From: CAZCTC01 sp964501335
GTDB taxonomy: Bacteria; Chloroflexota; Anaerolineae; B4-G1; SLSP01
Length of the DNA: 64,000 nucleotides
Assembly: GCA_964501335.1 (NCBI GenBank)
Contig: CAZCTC010000015.1
Span: 62,001 to 126,000 of the forward strand
Reading direction: 5' to 3'
Part shown: in pieces, positions 42,583 to 50,729 of the stretch
How positions within the stretch are numbered: the stretch's first letter is position 1
How the letters are laid out: every line of letters begins with the position of its first letter
Notes under the pieces: model-generated
What the model was told of the DNA's origin: nothing
What the model saw: the letters and a program-made list of their open reading frames with translations, nothing else
Database searches by the model: none
Translations under genes and position numbers: made by a program

Positions 42583-42702
42583 ATGTGCAAAAAAACCTAT
42601 GTTTTCGTGCGCATTCTGATGCGCACGAAAACATGAACAAAAAACTCTTCCCCCATCTCGCGCGGCGGAGATTACGGAAAAAGGATCAAGTGCGGGATGC
42701 TC
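42583..42702 (+). repeat. R1 interspersed repeat, copy 8 (forward)
   Basis: Perfect 15-bp hairpin ATGTTTTCGTGCGCA (42599-42613) with 42620-42634, loop TTCTGA. Conserved ACAAAAAACTCTTCC and CGCGGCGGAGATTACGG blocks follow; the right end is TGCGGGATGC. Confidence 0.75.
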
Positions 42703-42950
42703 CAAGGCCCAGGCCTATTTTCAAGACAGAAGGCCATGCCGGGGGCGGCACCCCCATCTAAAACGTGAAACGTGATGGGGAATTCGCGCCTCGCCGGGAC
42801 AGTTCTGGAAAAGGGCCAGGTACGGGATGCTTCAAGGCCCAGGCCTATTTTCAAAACAGAAGGCCATGCCGGGGGCGGCACCCCCATCTAAAACGTGAAA
42901 CGTGATGGGGAATTCGCGCCTCGCCGGGACAGTTCTGGAAAAGGGCCAGG
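42693..42950 (+). repeat. two tandem 130-bp units joining R1 right and left ends
   Basis: The segment from CGGGATGCTCCAAGGCC to AAGGGCCAGG occurs twice with period 130 (AGGCCATGCC at 42731 and 42861). Each unit holds an R1 right end, a GCCGGGGGCGGCACCCCC hairpin spacer and an R1 left end (CTGGAAAAGGGCCAGG). At 42815-42830 a left end joins a right end directly, as if the R1 interior had been removed. Confidence 0.7.
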
Positions 42951-43050
42951 TTTTCGTGCGCATTCTGATGCGCACGAAAACATAAACAAAAAACTTTCTC
43001 CCTCCATCCAGCGCGGCGTATCTTACGGGAAAAGTACTATTTGCGGGACG
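42928..43050 (+). repeat. R1 interspersed repeat, copy 9 (forward)
   Basis: Perfect 13-bp hairpin GTTTTCGTGCGCA (42950-42962) with 42969-42981, loop TTCTGA. Full set of conserved blocks to TTGCGGGACG; its right end reaches the last codons of proS on the other strand. Confidence 0.75.
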
Positions 43051-44802
43051 CTACAAGGCTGGGCTATTTTCAGGACAGGACAGATCCTTTAATATTTGCT
43101 GGACGGCTTCGGGGACGGCCTCGGGGGCGACGTAGCTGCTTTCGGTGCTGTCGCGCCGTTTTATTTCTACTCCACCTCGTTGCAGCGCGCGGTCGCTGAC
43201 GGTGAGGCGGAGCGGCAGTCCGATCAGGTCGGCGTCGTTGAATTTCACGCCGGCGCTTTCATTGCGATCGTCGTAGAGCGGTTCCAGCCCGGCCTGGCGC
43301 AGCGCGGTTTCCAGCTGACCGGCCAGCTGGCCGGCATTGGTTCCCGGACTGCCCAACTGGACCAGGTGAACCGGGTAGGGGGCCACGGAGGGCGGCAGGA
43401 TGAGTCCCCGGTCGTCGTGGTGTTCTTCAGCGATGCAGGCCAGCAACCGGCCGACGCCGATCCCATAGGAACCCATGACAATGGGGCGGGTGCGGCCGTC
43501 GCGGTCCAGGTAGAGGGCGCCGACGGCTTCGCTGTAGCGGGTTCCCAGTTTGAAGATATTGCCCACTTCCACCCCGCGGCTCTGATCCATGGGGGTGCCA
43601 CAGTGAGGGCAGAGGGAACCGGCTTCGGCCGAGGCGATATCGACCACTTTTTCGGCGGTGAAATCACGCCCGTAATTGACGTTGCGCAGGTGATAACCCT
43701 CTTCGTTGGCTCCGGCTACCAGATTGGGGCTGAGCGGGATCAGATCGTCGACGATGACGCGGGCTCCGCGGACCCCTATCGGCGAGGCGTAACCGGGGAC
43801 GGCTCCCACGGCTTGGATCTCTTCCTCGCGGGCCGGGCGCAGATCCCGGGCGCCGACCGCGTTGGCCAGTTTGGTCTCATTGACTTCCATGTCGCCTCGG
43901 ATGACGGCAAAGATCAGCTCTTCGCGGGGAGCTTCGGTGGTGCCCGTGGCGGCCATCAGGAAGACGGCTTTAGCGGTCTGGGATTTGGCGACGCCCAGCA
44001 GTTGAGCCAGCTCTTCGATCGTTTTGGTTTCAGGGGTGGCGATTTTTTCAATGGGCCGGAGTGTTTCTTCGGGAGGAGCCGGCTTGCGGAAGCGGGCTAC
44101 CTGCCGGTTGGCTTTGTGGCCGCACTGTGGACAGAGCAGCAGAGTGTCCTCGCCGATGGGCGTGAGGTACATGTATTCGTGAGCCAGCGAACCGCCCATC
44201 ATTCCTACATCCGAGCCGACGGCGATGACCGGCAGGCCGCAGCGCCGGAAGATGTTGAAGTAGGCCTGGTAGTGGGCCTGGTATTGTTGATCCAGACCGG
44301 CTTCGTCGGCATCCAGGCTGTAGCTGTCGAGCATGGTGAATTCGCGTACCCGGATCAGACCGGCGCGGGGCCGGGGATCGTCGCGCCATTTGGTCTGGAT
44401 GTGGTAGATCAACTGCGGCAACTGGCGATAGGAGTGGATCTCCCGGTGAGCCAGTTCGGCGGCGATCTCTTCGTGGGTCATGGCCAGGGCGAGATCGCGG
44501 CCGACGCGGTCCTGGAAGCGGCCCATTTCGGCGCCGATCTGTGTCCAGCGGCCGGTGGCCTTCCAGAGTTCGGCCGGATGAATGACGGGCATAGTCAATT
44601 CCTGGCCGCCGATGGCGTCGATCTCTTCGCGCAGGATGGCTTCGATGCGGTTGAAGGCGCGGCGGGCCAGCGGCAGGTAACTGAAGATTCCGGCGCCGAT
44701 CTGCCGAATGTAGCCGGCGCGCACCAGCCATTGATGGCTGGCGACTTCGGCTTCGGAGGGGGGTTCGCGGAGAGTTTGACCGAAAAGGTGACTCATGCGC
44801 AT
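43051..44802 (-). CDS. proS: prolyl-tRNA synthetase (bacterial type, with editing insertion)
   Basis: 583 residues from ATG at 44802, seven bases after GAGGAG; the frame extends upstream to 44883 but that part has no site and overlaps the promoter. The enzyme charges tRNA-Pro. The class II motifs are present: motif 2 near GLIRVREFTMLDSYS and motif 3 MGSYGIGVGRLLA. The INS editing domain, which removes mischarged alanine, lies between them at about residues 230-390 (VAKSQTAKAVFLMA, VIRGDMEVNETKL). The anticodon-binding domain follows (PYPVHLVQLG, DDRNESAGVKFNDADLIG). The stop lies at the edge of an R1 repeat. Confidence 0.95.
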   Translation of the reverse strand: MRMSHLFGQTLREPPSEAEVASHQWLVRAGYIRQIGAGIFSYLPLARRAFNRIEAILREEIDAIGGQELTMPVIHPAELWKATGRWTQIGAEMGRFQDRVGRDLALAMTHEEIAAELAHREIHSYRQLPQLIYHIQTKWRDDPRPRAGLIRVREFTMLDSYSLDADEAGLDQQYQAHYQAYFNIFRRCGLPVIAVGSDVGMMGGSLAHEYMYLTPIGEDTLLLCPQCGHKANRQVARFRKPAPPEETLRPIEKIATPETKTIEELAQLLGVAKSQTAKAVFLMAATGTTEAPREELIFAVIRGDMEVNETKLANAVGARDLRPAREEEIQAVGAVPGYASPIGVRGARVIVDDLIPLSPNLVAGANEEGYHLRNVNYGRDFTAEKVVDIASAEAGSLCPHCGTPMDQSRGVEVGNIFKLGTRYSEAVGALYLDRDGRTRPIVMGSYGIGVGRLLACIAEEHHDDRGLILPPSVAPYPVHLVQLGSPGTNAGQLAGQLETALRQAGLEPLYDDRNESAGVKFNDADLIGLPLRLTVSDRALQRGGVEIKRRDSTESSYVAPEAVPEAVQQILKDLSCPENSPAL

Positions 44803-44826
44803 AAGCGATCTCCTCAATGGGGAAAA

Positions 44827-44832
44827 ATTATA
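44827..44832 (-). promoter_or_regulatory. -10 box for proS
   Basis: TATAAT on the minus strand, 25 bases upstream of the proS ATG. No good -35 box is visible at the standard distance. No T-box leader is recognised in the spacer. Confidence 0.4.
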
Positions 44833-44864
44833 TGGGGGATTTTCACTGCGGTTGGCAGATTTCC

Positions 44865-45037
44865 AGGTATCCGTGGTTGCCAAATAAGATTGCCGAAAGG
44901 CGCCTTTTAATTCCCCCTATCCCCCCTTCTTCCCCCGCTTGCGGGGGGAGAAGGGGTTAGGGGGGATATGAGGGGGAGAAAAAACATTTTTGGCACGCTT
45001 TTTTGCGATAAAAATTTGTCCATGGTTCTACCCCACG
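44865..45037. repeat. R2 fold-back repeat, copy A
   Basis: Left part CCGTGGTTGCCAAATAAGATTG and right part ending AAAAATTTGTCCATGGTT are imperfect inverted repeats of about 50 bp: GAACC-n-TGG, CAAAT, a GC-rich step, then a run to CCCCCT and CCCCCC. The centre is CCCCGCTTGCGGGG-like. The second copy is at 50341-50615. No coding sequence inside. The layout resembles a MITE. Confidence 0.65.
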
Positions 45038-45068
45038 GCAGGTCCGCAGCGAAAATCCCTTTTTAATT

Positions 45069-45593
45069 TCAGGCGGAATGCGGTTTAAAGGCGTGACCGG
45101 CTTCGGCCTCGGGATCGCCCCGCAGCAGGGCGACGGCATGTGGCAAGGCCGGCAGGATGACCCGCAGATTTTCGGTGGCTCCGCGTGGACTGCCCGGCAG
45201 ATTGATGATGAGCGTCGTGCCGCGAATCCCGCAGACCGCCCGGGAGAGCATGGCGTGGGGGCTGATTTGCAGGGAAGTGGCGCGCATGGCTTCGGCCAGG
45301 CCCGGAGCCTCGCGATCGATTACGTCGCGGGTGGCTTCGGGAGTCAGATCGCTGGGGGTGAAGCCGGTGCCGCCGGTGATCAGGATCAGGTCGATCTGGC
45401 CGGAATCGGCCCAGGCGCGCAATTGTTCGGCCATGCGGGCCCGGTCGTCGGGCAGGATCGCCATGGCGCTGATTTCTGCGGTCAGGGTTTGTTGGACCAG
45501 CTCCCGCAGGGCGGGGCCGCTGCGATCTTCATAAATTCCGGCGGCGGCGCGCGTGCTGGCGGTCAGGATGGCCACGCGAATCGATTCGCTCAT
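45069..45593 (-). CDS. MogA/MoaB-like molybdopterin-binding protein
   Basis: 174 residues. The MoCF-binding fold is shown by ILTASTRAAAGIYEDRSG near the N-terminus, LITGGTGFTPSDLTPEAT at residues 72-88 and INLPGSPRGA at 130-139. In MogA these bind molybdopterin for adenylylation before molybdenum insertion. MoaB homologues are very similar and often of the same activity, so the exact name is open. It begins 3 bases after the stop of the PHP-AlbA gene and is the last gene of the lon operon. No other Mo-cofactor gene is nearby. Confidence 0.88.
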   Translation of the reverse strand: MSESIRVAILTASTRAAAGIYEDRSGPALRELVQQTLTAEISAMAILPDDRARMAEQLRAWADSGQIDLILITGGTGFTPSDLTPEATRDVIDREAPGLAEAMRATSLQISPHAMLSRAVCGIRGTTLIINLPGSPRGATENLRVILPALPHAVALLRGDPEAEAGHAFKPHSA

Positions 45594-45596
45594 CGG

Positions 45597-47354
45597 TTAT
45601 TCTCCTACCAGGGCATTCCAGGGGCCGTGCAGTCCTTCTTCGGTCACGCCATAATAGATGCGCATGGTGCTTTCGCTGATGCGCTGGACCAGATCGAAGC
45701 GGACCAGATTGCCGTGTTCCCGGCGTTTCCAGAGGCCCAGATCGCCCATCCAGCGGACCTGACCGGCATTGACTGGATTGCCTTCGCATTCTTCGATGGC
45801 GTAATGCCAGAGGCGGCGGGCGGAACGGCGGGTCACGTTGGTGACCAGACTGCCGTTGCGCAGGTCGCGCATGGTGTAATAGCGGGTGCCGTTGCGGACT
45901 TCGACCGCGGTGATTTCTACGCCGGTGCGCGGCGGAGCGATTTGCGGAACCGTCAGGGAGCCGTTGGCGTTGACCGGCGGCGGCGGCGGCGGTTCGGGGA
46001 CTGTCCCGGAGGAAGGCTGGGGGGAATCCAGGCGCAGACCCTGGCGGACCAGTTCCACGATTTCATCGCGGACGGCCAGCGTGGTTTCTGCTTCGCTGCG
46101 CAAATAGATCTGGCTTTCATCGACCGCATAGGGCGGATCGATCCCGCGGGGCACCACCACGCGCATTACTTTGACGCCCTGGGTTTCTTGAATATCGCTG
46201 CTGATGTTCAAGGCGGGCGTGATGCGGCCCTGGAGTTCGCTTTGCAGCTGGGCCACCACGCGCGCGGGACTGGCGCCGATCCCTGTCGGGGGTTTGCGCG
46301 GATCATCGGGGATGCCGATGTAGAGCGTGCCGCCGTTGGTATTGGCAAAGGCGCAGACATCGGCCACGATGGCGTCCAGGAAGCCGCCGCGTTTGCTGTA
46401 TTGGGCATGGAAGTCCTGGACAATATTGGGGCCTTCCTCGCGGGCGGCCTGGATGTAATCAAAGGGGTGGGGCGCTTCTGGCCGGTAAGGGCGGGTACGG
46501 GCGAAATCCTGCCCCAGGAAGACTTCGCGTAGTGCTTCGAAGGTCAAATCGGGCAGCAGAATTTCGGCGACCCGGTCGCCGACCCCAAGGTTTTTGGTAT
46601 TCGTCGTGTCGCGGGTCAGGCGATGGCTGTCAGATCCCTGGATGCAGTGCATGCGCCGGGGATATTCGGGTTTCGAGCCGTCGAAGAACCGTGCCGTCGT
46701 CTTCCCTTTTTTCTCCATGTCGGTCACTTCCAATGCATGGAGATGCGAATCCTGGGTGTAGGCGATGCGGGTTTGGCCGCCGAAGCTGAGTCCCTGGAGG
46801 GCGACGCCGTGGCTGGAATTGGCGTGGGCTGCGATCACAATCCCGCCGGCCTCGTCGATCAGACGATAGGCCGTGAGTACATCGGTGGTCGCGCCCAGTT
46901 CGGTCGAGCCGTCGTCGAGTTTTTCCGGGGGCACATTGAGTTCGCGGAGCAGAAATTCCAGCTCGCGCACGGTGGTATCGGGATTAAAGATGCCGATAAT
47001 ATGAAATCCGAGGGTGGCTGTGAATTCCAACCCGGGAAGGATCAGCAATTCTTCATGCAGCCGGCGATATTCTTTAAGGCGTCGGTCTTCTTCCGGCGTC
47101 AGCCGTCCCAGACGTTCCAGTAATTCCAGATCGTCGATTTCTTCCATCATCCGGCGGTAGCCCGAGACCGTGTTGTGATCGGTGAAGGCCAGGGCATCGA
47201 GCCCTTTGCGTTCCGCTTCGCGCAGCACGTCGAGATAGCTTACATTGGCCTGCTGGAAATCGGAAGAAGCCGGTGTATGGATATGGAGATCGAATTTATA
47301 CCATTGTCGTTCCTGCGGTGATTGTGGTTTTTTGCCACGTCGTTTGCGTGTCAT
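45597..47354 (-). CDS. PHP phosphoesterase fused to AlbA_2 (Schlafen-like) domain
   Basis: 585 residues. The N-terminal PHP domain (about 18-290) keeps the metal ligands: His24-x-His26, Asp59-His60 (FTDHN), Glu110 (LPGLEFT), His177 (AAHAN) and Asp242-x-His244 (SDSHR). Such domains hydrolyse phosphoesters of nucleotides or nucleic acids. An AlbA_2/Schlafen-type domain follows at about 320-435 (DAIVADVCAFANTNGGTLYIGI, split), which binds nucleic acids in other proteins. A Pro-rich linker (450-465) leads to an unrecognised beta-rich C-terminal domain of about 110 residues (EITAVEVRNGTRYYTM). A helical insert (70-105) splits the PHP core. The substrate is unknown. The gene lies in the lon / response regulator / mogA unit. 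Confidence 0.82.
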   Translation of the reverse strand: MTRKRRGKKPQSPQERQWYKFDLHIHTPASSDFQQANVSYLDVLREAERKGLDALAFTDHNTVSGYRRMMEEIDDLELLERLGRLTPEEDRRLKEYRRLHEELLILPGLEFTATLGFHIIGIFNPDTTVRELEFLLRELNVPPEKLDDGSTELGATTDVLTAYRLIDEAGGIVIAAHANSSHGVALQGLSFGGQTRIAYTQDSHLHALEVTDMEKKGKTTARFFDGSKPEYPRRMHCIQGSDSHRLTRDTTNTKNLGVGDRVAEILLPDLTFEALREVFLGQDFARTRPYRPEAPHPFDYIQAAREEGPNIVQDFHAQYSKRGGFLDAIVADVCAFANTNGGTLYIGIPDDPRKPPTGIGASPARVVAQLQSELQGRITPALNISSDIQETQGVKVMRVVVPRGIDPPYAVDESQIYLRSEAETTLAVRDEIVELVRQGLRLDSPQPSSGTVPEPPPPPPVNANGSLTVPQIAPPRTGVEITAVEVRNGTRYYTMRDLRNGSLVTNVTRRSARRLWHYAIEECEGNPVNAGQVRWMGDLGLWKRREHGNLVRFDLVQRISESTMRIYYGVTEEGLHGPWNALVGE

Positions 47355-47389
47355 GTTAATTCTCTATAGTCAAGGCTCCTGTTTCAAGC

Positions 47390-47743
47390 CTATTTGATTA
47401 ATTTGTGCAGCCGATTGATTAATTCGGCCGGACGGAAAGGTTTCATGATAAAGGCATCGGCGCCTTCTTTGAGGCATTCCTGTTCTTTATCCATGCCTGA
47501 GGTCATCATAACCGGAATCGTCTTCAGATCCGGGTCGTTCTTGAGTTCGCGAAGCGCGGAACGGGAGTCGCCTCCCATGAGGTGGAGGTCCAGCAGGATC
47601 AAATTGGGTTGTTCCTGGCGGACCGTCCGGACAATATCTTCGGGACGGGAAACCGTTATGGCCTGATCCCCTTCCAGATCCAGGAGGGTGCTTAAGAGAC
47701 CCAGCATGACTTGATCATCATCGGCAACTAGAACCTTGGCCAT
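47390..47743 (-). CDS. single-domain response regulator
   Basis: 117 residues from ATG at 47743, which lies five bases after AAGGAG; ATG at 47746 overlaps the lon stop. It is a CheY-like receiver alone: acidic pocket DDDQ near residues 8-11, phosphorylation Asp in LILLDLHLMGGDS, Thr/Ser in VMMTSGMD and Lys in IMKPFRP. No output domain and no histidine kinase is nearby, so signal and target are unknown. It overlaps lon and is therefore probably made from the same message, which is an unusual neighbour for a receiver. Confidence 0.9.
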   Translation of the reverse strand: MAKVLVADDDQVMLGLLSTLLDLEGDQAITVSRPEDIVRTVRQEQPNLILLDLHLMGGDSRSALRELKNDPDLKTIPVMMTSGMDKEQECLKEGADAFIMKPFRPAELINRLHKLIK

Positions 47744-50229
47744 CATTGCTCCTTATGTAACTCAGCTGTTTCCAGGGCGGCGGCCAGGACTTCATCGATG
47801 CGGTGAACGGCGATGAATTGCAGGGCGCGCCGGACTTCTGGCGGGACCTCGTCGAGGTCTTTCTCATTTTCCCACGGCAAAATGACGGTTTTGATTTCTG
47901 CACGGTGGGCGGCCAGGACTTTCTCTTTGATGCCGCCGACGGGCAGGATCTGGCCGCGCAGGGTAATTTCGCCGGTCATGGCCAGGTCCGGGCGGACGCA
48001 GCGGCCGGTGAGCAGCGAGACCAACGAGGTGGCCAGCGTTACGCCGGCAGAGGGTCCGTCTTTGGGGACGGCGCCGGCCGGGACGTGGATGTGCAGGTCC
48101 GAATGGGCGAAGAAGTCTTCATTAATACCGAGCCGTCCGGCGTTAGCACGTACATAGCTCAAGGCGGCCTGCGCCGATTCTTTCATCACCTCACCCAGCT
48201 TTCCGGTGATGGTGATGCCTTTGCTGCCGGGCATCTGAGTGGCTTCGATGAACATCACTTCGCCGCCGGTGGGGGTCCAGGCGAGGCCGGTGGCGACGCC
48301 GGGCGTGACCGTGCGTTGGGCGGATTCGGAGAAGAACTGTCGTTTGCCCAGGTATTTGACGATGACGGCGGGGGTGATGTTGGCCCGGCGGTTTTTGCGT
48401 TTGCCTTCGGCGATTTCGGTGGCGATTTTGCGGCAGACCTGACCGATTTCCCGTTCCAGGTTACGAACGCCGGCTTCGCGGGTATATTCATTGATGATAC
48501 GCAGGACGGCGCTATCGGTGAAATGGATTTCGTTGTTGCGCAGCCGGTTTTCCCGGATCTGGCGGGGGATGAGGTAGTTGCGGGCGATGTAGAGTTTTTC
48601 CATTTCGGTGTAGCCCGAGAGGGATAGCACCTCCATGCGGTCGAGCAGGGGGGCCGGGATCGGATCGAGCCAGTTGGCGGTCGTAATGAAGAGCACCTCG
48701 GAGAGGTCGAAGGGGACATCCAGGTAGTGGTCGCGGAACTCGCGGTTCTGTTCGGGATCGAGCACTTCCAGCAGTGCTGCGGCCGGGTCACCCTGGAAAT
48801 CGGTGCGCAGTTTGTCGATTTCATCGAGCATGAAGACGGGATTTTTCACGCCGACGCGGCGCATGGCCTGAGCGATGCGCCCGGGGAGGGCGCCGATGTA
48901 GGTGCGGCGGTGGCCGCGGATTTCGGCTTCATCCCGTACGCCGCCCAACGATTGGCGGATGAATTTGCGGCCGAGCGCCCGGGCGATCGAGCGGCCCAGC
49001 GAAGTCTTGCCGGTTCCGGGCGGCCCGACGAGGCAGAGGATGGCGCCTTCGCGTTCCAGGCGGAGGTAATCCGCGGGGGCATCCCCTTCTGTGGAGAGCG
49101 GGCGTTCCTGTTTGAGGCGCCGGACGGCCAGATATTCCAGAATGCGTTGTTTGATCTTTTCCAGATCGTAGTGATCTTCGTTGAGCACCTTGCGGGCATG
49201 GGCAATATCGAGGTTGTCTTCGGTGCGGTTGTGCCAGGGCAGCGAGACCAGCCAGTCGAGATAGGTGCGGATGACGCCGTATTCGGCCGAGGCGATGGGG
49301 ATTTTGGACAGGCGGTCGAGTTCGCGGCGGGCCTCTTTTTCTGCTTCTTCGGGAAGTCCGGCGGTTTCGATCTTGCGACGGAACTCATCCACATCGGTCT
49401 GTTGTTCCGTGCTTTCCCCCAGTTCTTTGCGGATCGCTTCCATTTGCTGGCGCAGGAAATAGTCCCGTTGGGCCTTTTCCATTTCGGTCTGGGCTTCGCT
49501 CTGAATTTTGTGGCCGATCTCAGCGACTTCGATTTCGTGATTGATAAGGCTGAGAATCACCCGCAATTTTTGGGTGGCGCTATCCATTTCCAGCAGGCGC
49601 TGCATCTGTTCCAGTTCAATGCGCATGTGGGTGGCGAGGGTGTAAGCCAGCTGCAAGGGGCCTTCGGCATTGAGCACCATCAAAGTCAGATCCTGAGGCA
49701 TGGCAGGCGTTAATTCAGAGAGGTGATTGAAGCCGTCGACGACGCTGCGTTGCAGCGCTTCCAGCTGGACACCTTCTTCGACATGTTCGGTTTGAGGACT
49801 GACGATCCCTTTCAGATAGGGGTCCGTTGAGGTGAAGCGTTCCACGCGTACCCGTACCAGGCCCTGGAGCATCAAAGTGACAGTATTATCAGGGACTTTA
49901 AAGATACGGTGGACCATGACGACGGTCCCGATGCGATAGACATCCTCGATGCCGGGTTCTTCCTGATCGGGGTTTTTACCGGCGACGACCACCATGAGGC
50001 GGTTGCCGCCCACAACCTCATCAATCAGGCGCAGCGAACGAGCACGGCCGACGCGGATCGGCACGACGGTTTGCGGGAGGACCAGCATATTGCGCAAGGG
50101 AAGAATGGGCAATTCAGTCGGAAGTGGTAATTCCGGGGTAGGGAAGGCGGGGTCGATTGTTTGTTCGCCATCGCTCCATTCTTCTTGCAGATCTTCAAGT
50201 CGAGCAAAGGGTGAGAAGAGAGAACTCAT
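47743..50229 (-). CDS. lon: ATP-dependent protease Lon
   Basis: 828 residues, the usual length. An N-terminal substrate-binding LON domain (LPILPLRNMLVLPQTVVPI) is followed by the AAA+ module with Walker A GPPGTGKTS near residue 400, Walker B VFMLDEIDK, and the peptidase domain with catalytic Ser in PKDGPSAGV near residue 726 and Lys in GGIKEKVLAAHRA. It degrades misfolded and regulatory proteins in the cytosol. The start at 50229 has GGAG seven bases upstream. An extended -10 promoter lies at 50265-50275. The response regulator gene overlaps its stop. The heat-shock repeat element CIRCE is not seen upstream. Confidence 0.95.
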   Translation of the reverse strand: MSSLFSPFARLEDLQEEWSDGEQTIDPAFPTPELPLPTELPILPLRNMLVLPQTVVPIRVGRARSLRLIDEVVGGNRLMVVVAGKNPDQEEPGIEDVYRIGTVVMVHRIFKVPDNTVTLMLQGLVRVRVERFTSTDPYLKGIVSPQTEHVEEGVQLEALQRSVVDGFNHLSELTPAMPQDLTLMVLNAEGPLQLAYTLATHMRIELEQMQRLLEMDSATQKLRVILSLINHEIEVAEIGHKIQSEAQTEMEKAQRDYFLRQQMEAIRKELGESTEQQTDVDEFRRKIETAGLPEEAEKEARRELDRLSKIPIASAEYGVIRTYLDWLVSLPWHNRTEDNLDIAHARKVLNEDHYDLEKIKQRILEYLAVRRLKQERPLSTEGDAPADYLRLEREGAILCLVGPPGTGKTSLGRSIARALGRKFIRQSLGGVRDEAEIRGHRRTYIGALPGRIAQAMRRVGVKNPVFMLDEIDKLRTDFQGDPAAALLEVLDPEQNREFRDHYLDVPFDLSEVLFITTANWLDPIPAPLLDRMEVLSLSGYTEMEKLYIARNYLIPRQIRENRLRNNEIHFTDSAVLRIINEYTREAGVRNLEREIGQVCRKIATEIAEGKRKNRRANITPAVIVKYLGKRQFFSESAQRTVTPGVATGLAWTPTGGEVMFIEATQMPGSKGITITGKLGEVMKESAQAALSYVRANAGRLGINEDFFAHSDLHIHVPAGAVPKDGPSAGVTLATSLVSLLTGRCVRPDLAMTGEITLRGQILPVGGIKEKVLAAHRAEIKTVILPWENEKDLDEVPPEVRRALQFIAVHRIDEVLAAALETAELHKEQ

Positions 50230-50264
50230 GCATACTCCATCTATATAACATCGTTAGCCCCTAC

Positions 50265-50275
50265 ATTGTACCACA
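50265..50275 (-). promoter_or_regulatory. extended -10 promoter of the lon operon
   Basis: On the minus strand TGTGGTACAAT: TG-n followed by TACAAT, 35 bases before the lon ATG. There is no recognisable -35 box. Confidence 0.55.
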
Positions 50276-50340
50276 AATTGCCAGAGGGGCATTTTGTTAA
50301 GGTTTTTAGTGTTTTATTTATATTTTCTCGCCGTCTGGTG

Positions 50341-50615
50341 GGTCTACAGGGAACCGTGGTCGCCAAATAAAATTGCCAAAGGGCGCTTTTTAATTCCCCC
50401 TTGCCCCCCTTTCCCCCGAGGGAAAGGGGGGATAACTAAGCATTTTGGGCGCGCTGCAAAGCAGCGCGCCCAAAATGCAGTTAATATTCCCCTCCTTTTC
50501 GCCCGCTTGCGGGATGCTACGCAAAGGGGGGGAAGGGGGGATATGAGGGGGAGAAAAAACATTTTTGGCACGCTTTTTTGCGAGAAAAATTTGTCTACGG
50601 TTAACTGTAGTCCTA
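50341..50615. repeat. R2 fold-back repeat, copy B, with inserted hairpin
   Basis: The ends match copy A: GAACCGTGGTCGCCAAATAA on the left and GGATATGAGGGGGAGAAAAA to AATTTGTCTACGGTT on the right. The middle differs. It contains a perfect 17-bp hairpin, CATTTTGGGCGCGCTGC (50441-50457) with 50461-50477, and a further CTTTTCGCCCGCTTGCGGG segment with R1-like GCGGGATGC. The hairpin has the same design as the gene terminators of this window. It occupies most of the 500-bp divergent spacer between lon and degV. Confidence 0.68.
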
Positions 50616-50661
50616 CCCGCCGTCTTCGGCGGCGAAAAAATATAGATACCGGTATAAACAC

Positions 50662-50689
50662 TTGTCTCCTTTAGAGGCTAAGGTAGAAT
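50662..50689 (+). promoter_or_regulatory. promoter of degV
   Basis: TTGTCT (50662-50667) and TAGAAT (50684-50689) with a 16-base spacer, 40 bases before the degV ATG. Confidence 0.55.
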
Positions 50690-50729
50690 GCACCTATTGT
50701 TCTTTTTTTAGTTGGTAAGGAGTGAAATC

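Larger units (their letters stand above)
42379..43050. other. 672-bp repeat-rich spacer
   Basis: No gene is seen. From left to right it holds a CACCACAGAGTCACAGAG-type spacer repeat (42409-42436), a CCTGGGATTTCATCCCAGG hairpin (42517-42535), R1 copy 8, a 130-bp tandem duplication at 42693-42950 and R1 copy 9, which ends directly at the proS stop. The frames opened by the repeats have no start sites. Confidence 0.65.

Noticed and set aside
43096..44910. Long plus-strand frame opposite proS
   Set aside because: The minus strand encodes complete prolyl-tRNA synthetase motifs; the plus frame is a composition effect.
44803..45068. T-box leader for proS
   Set aside because: Most of the spacer is the R2 repeat and no T-box core sequence or specifier-loop pattern was recognised.
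45078..46532. Plus-strand frame of 484 codons opposite mogA and the PHP-AlbA gene
   Set aside because: It crosses two real minus-strand genes and their junction and has no ribosome binding site or known domain.
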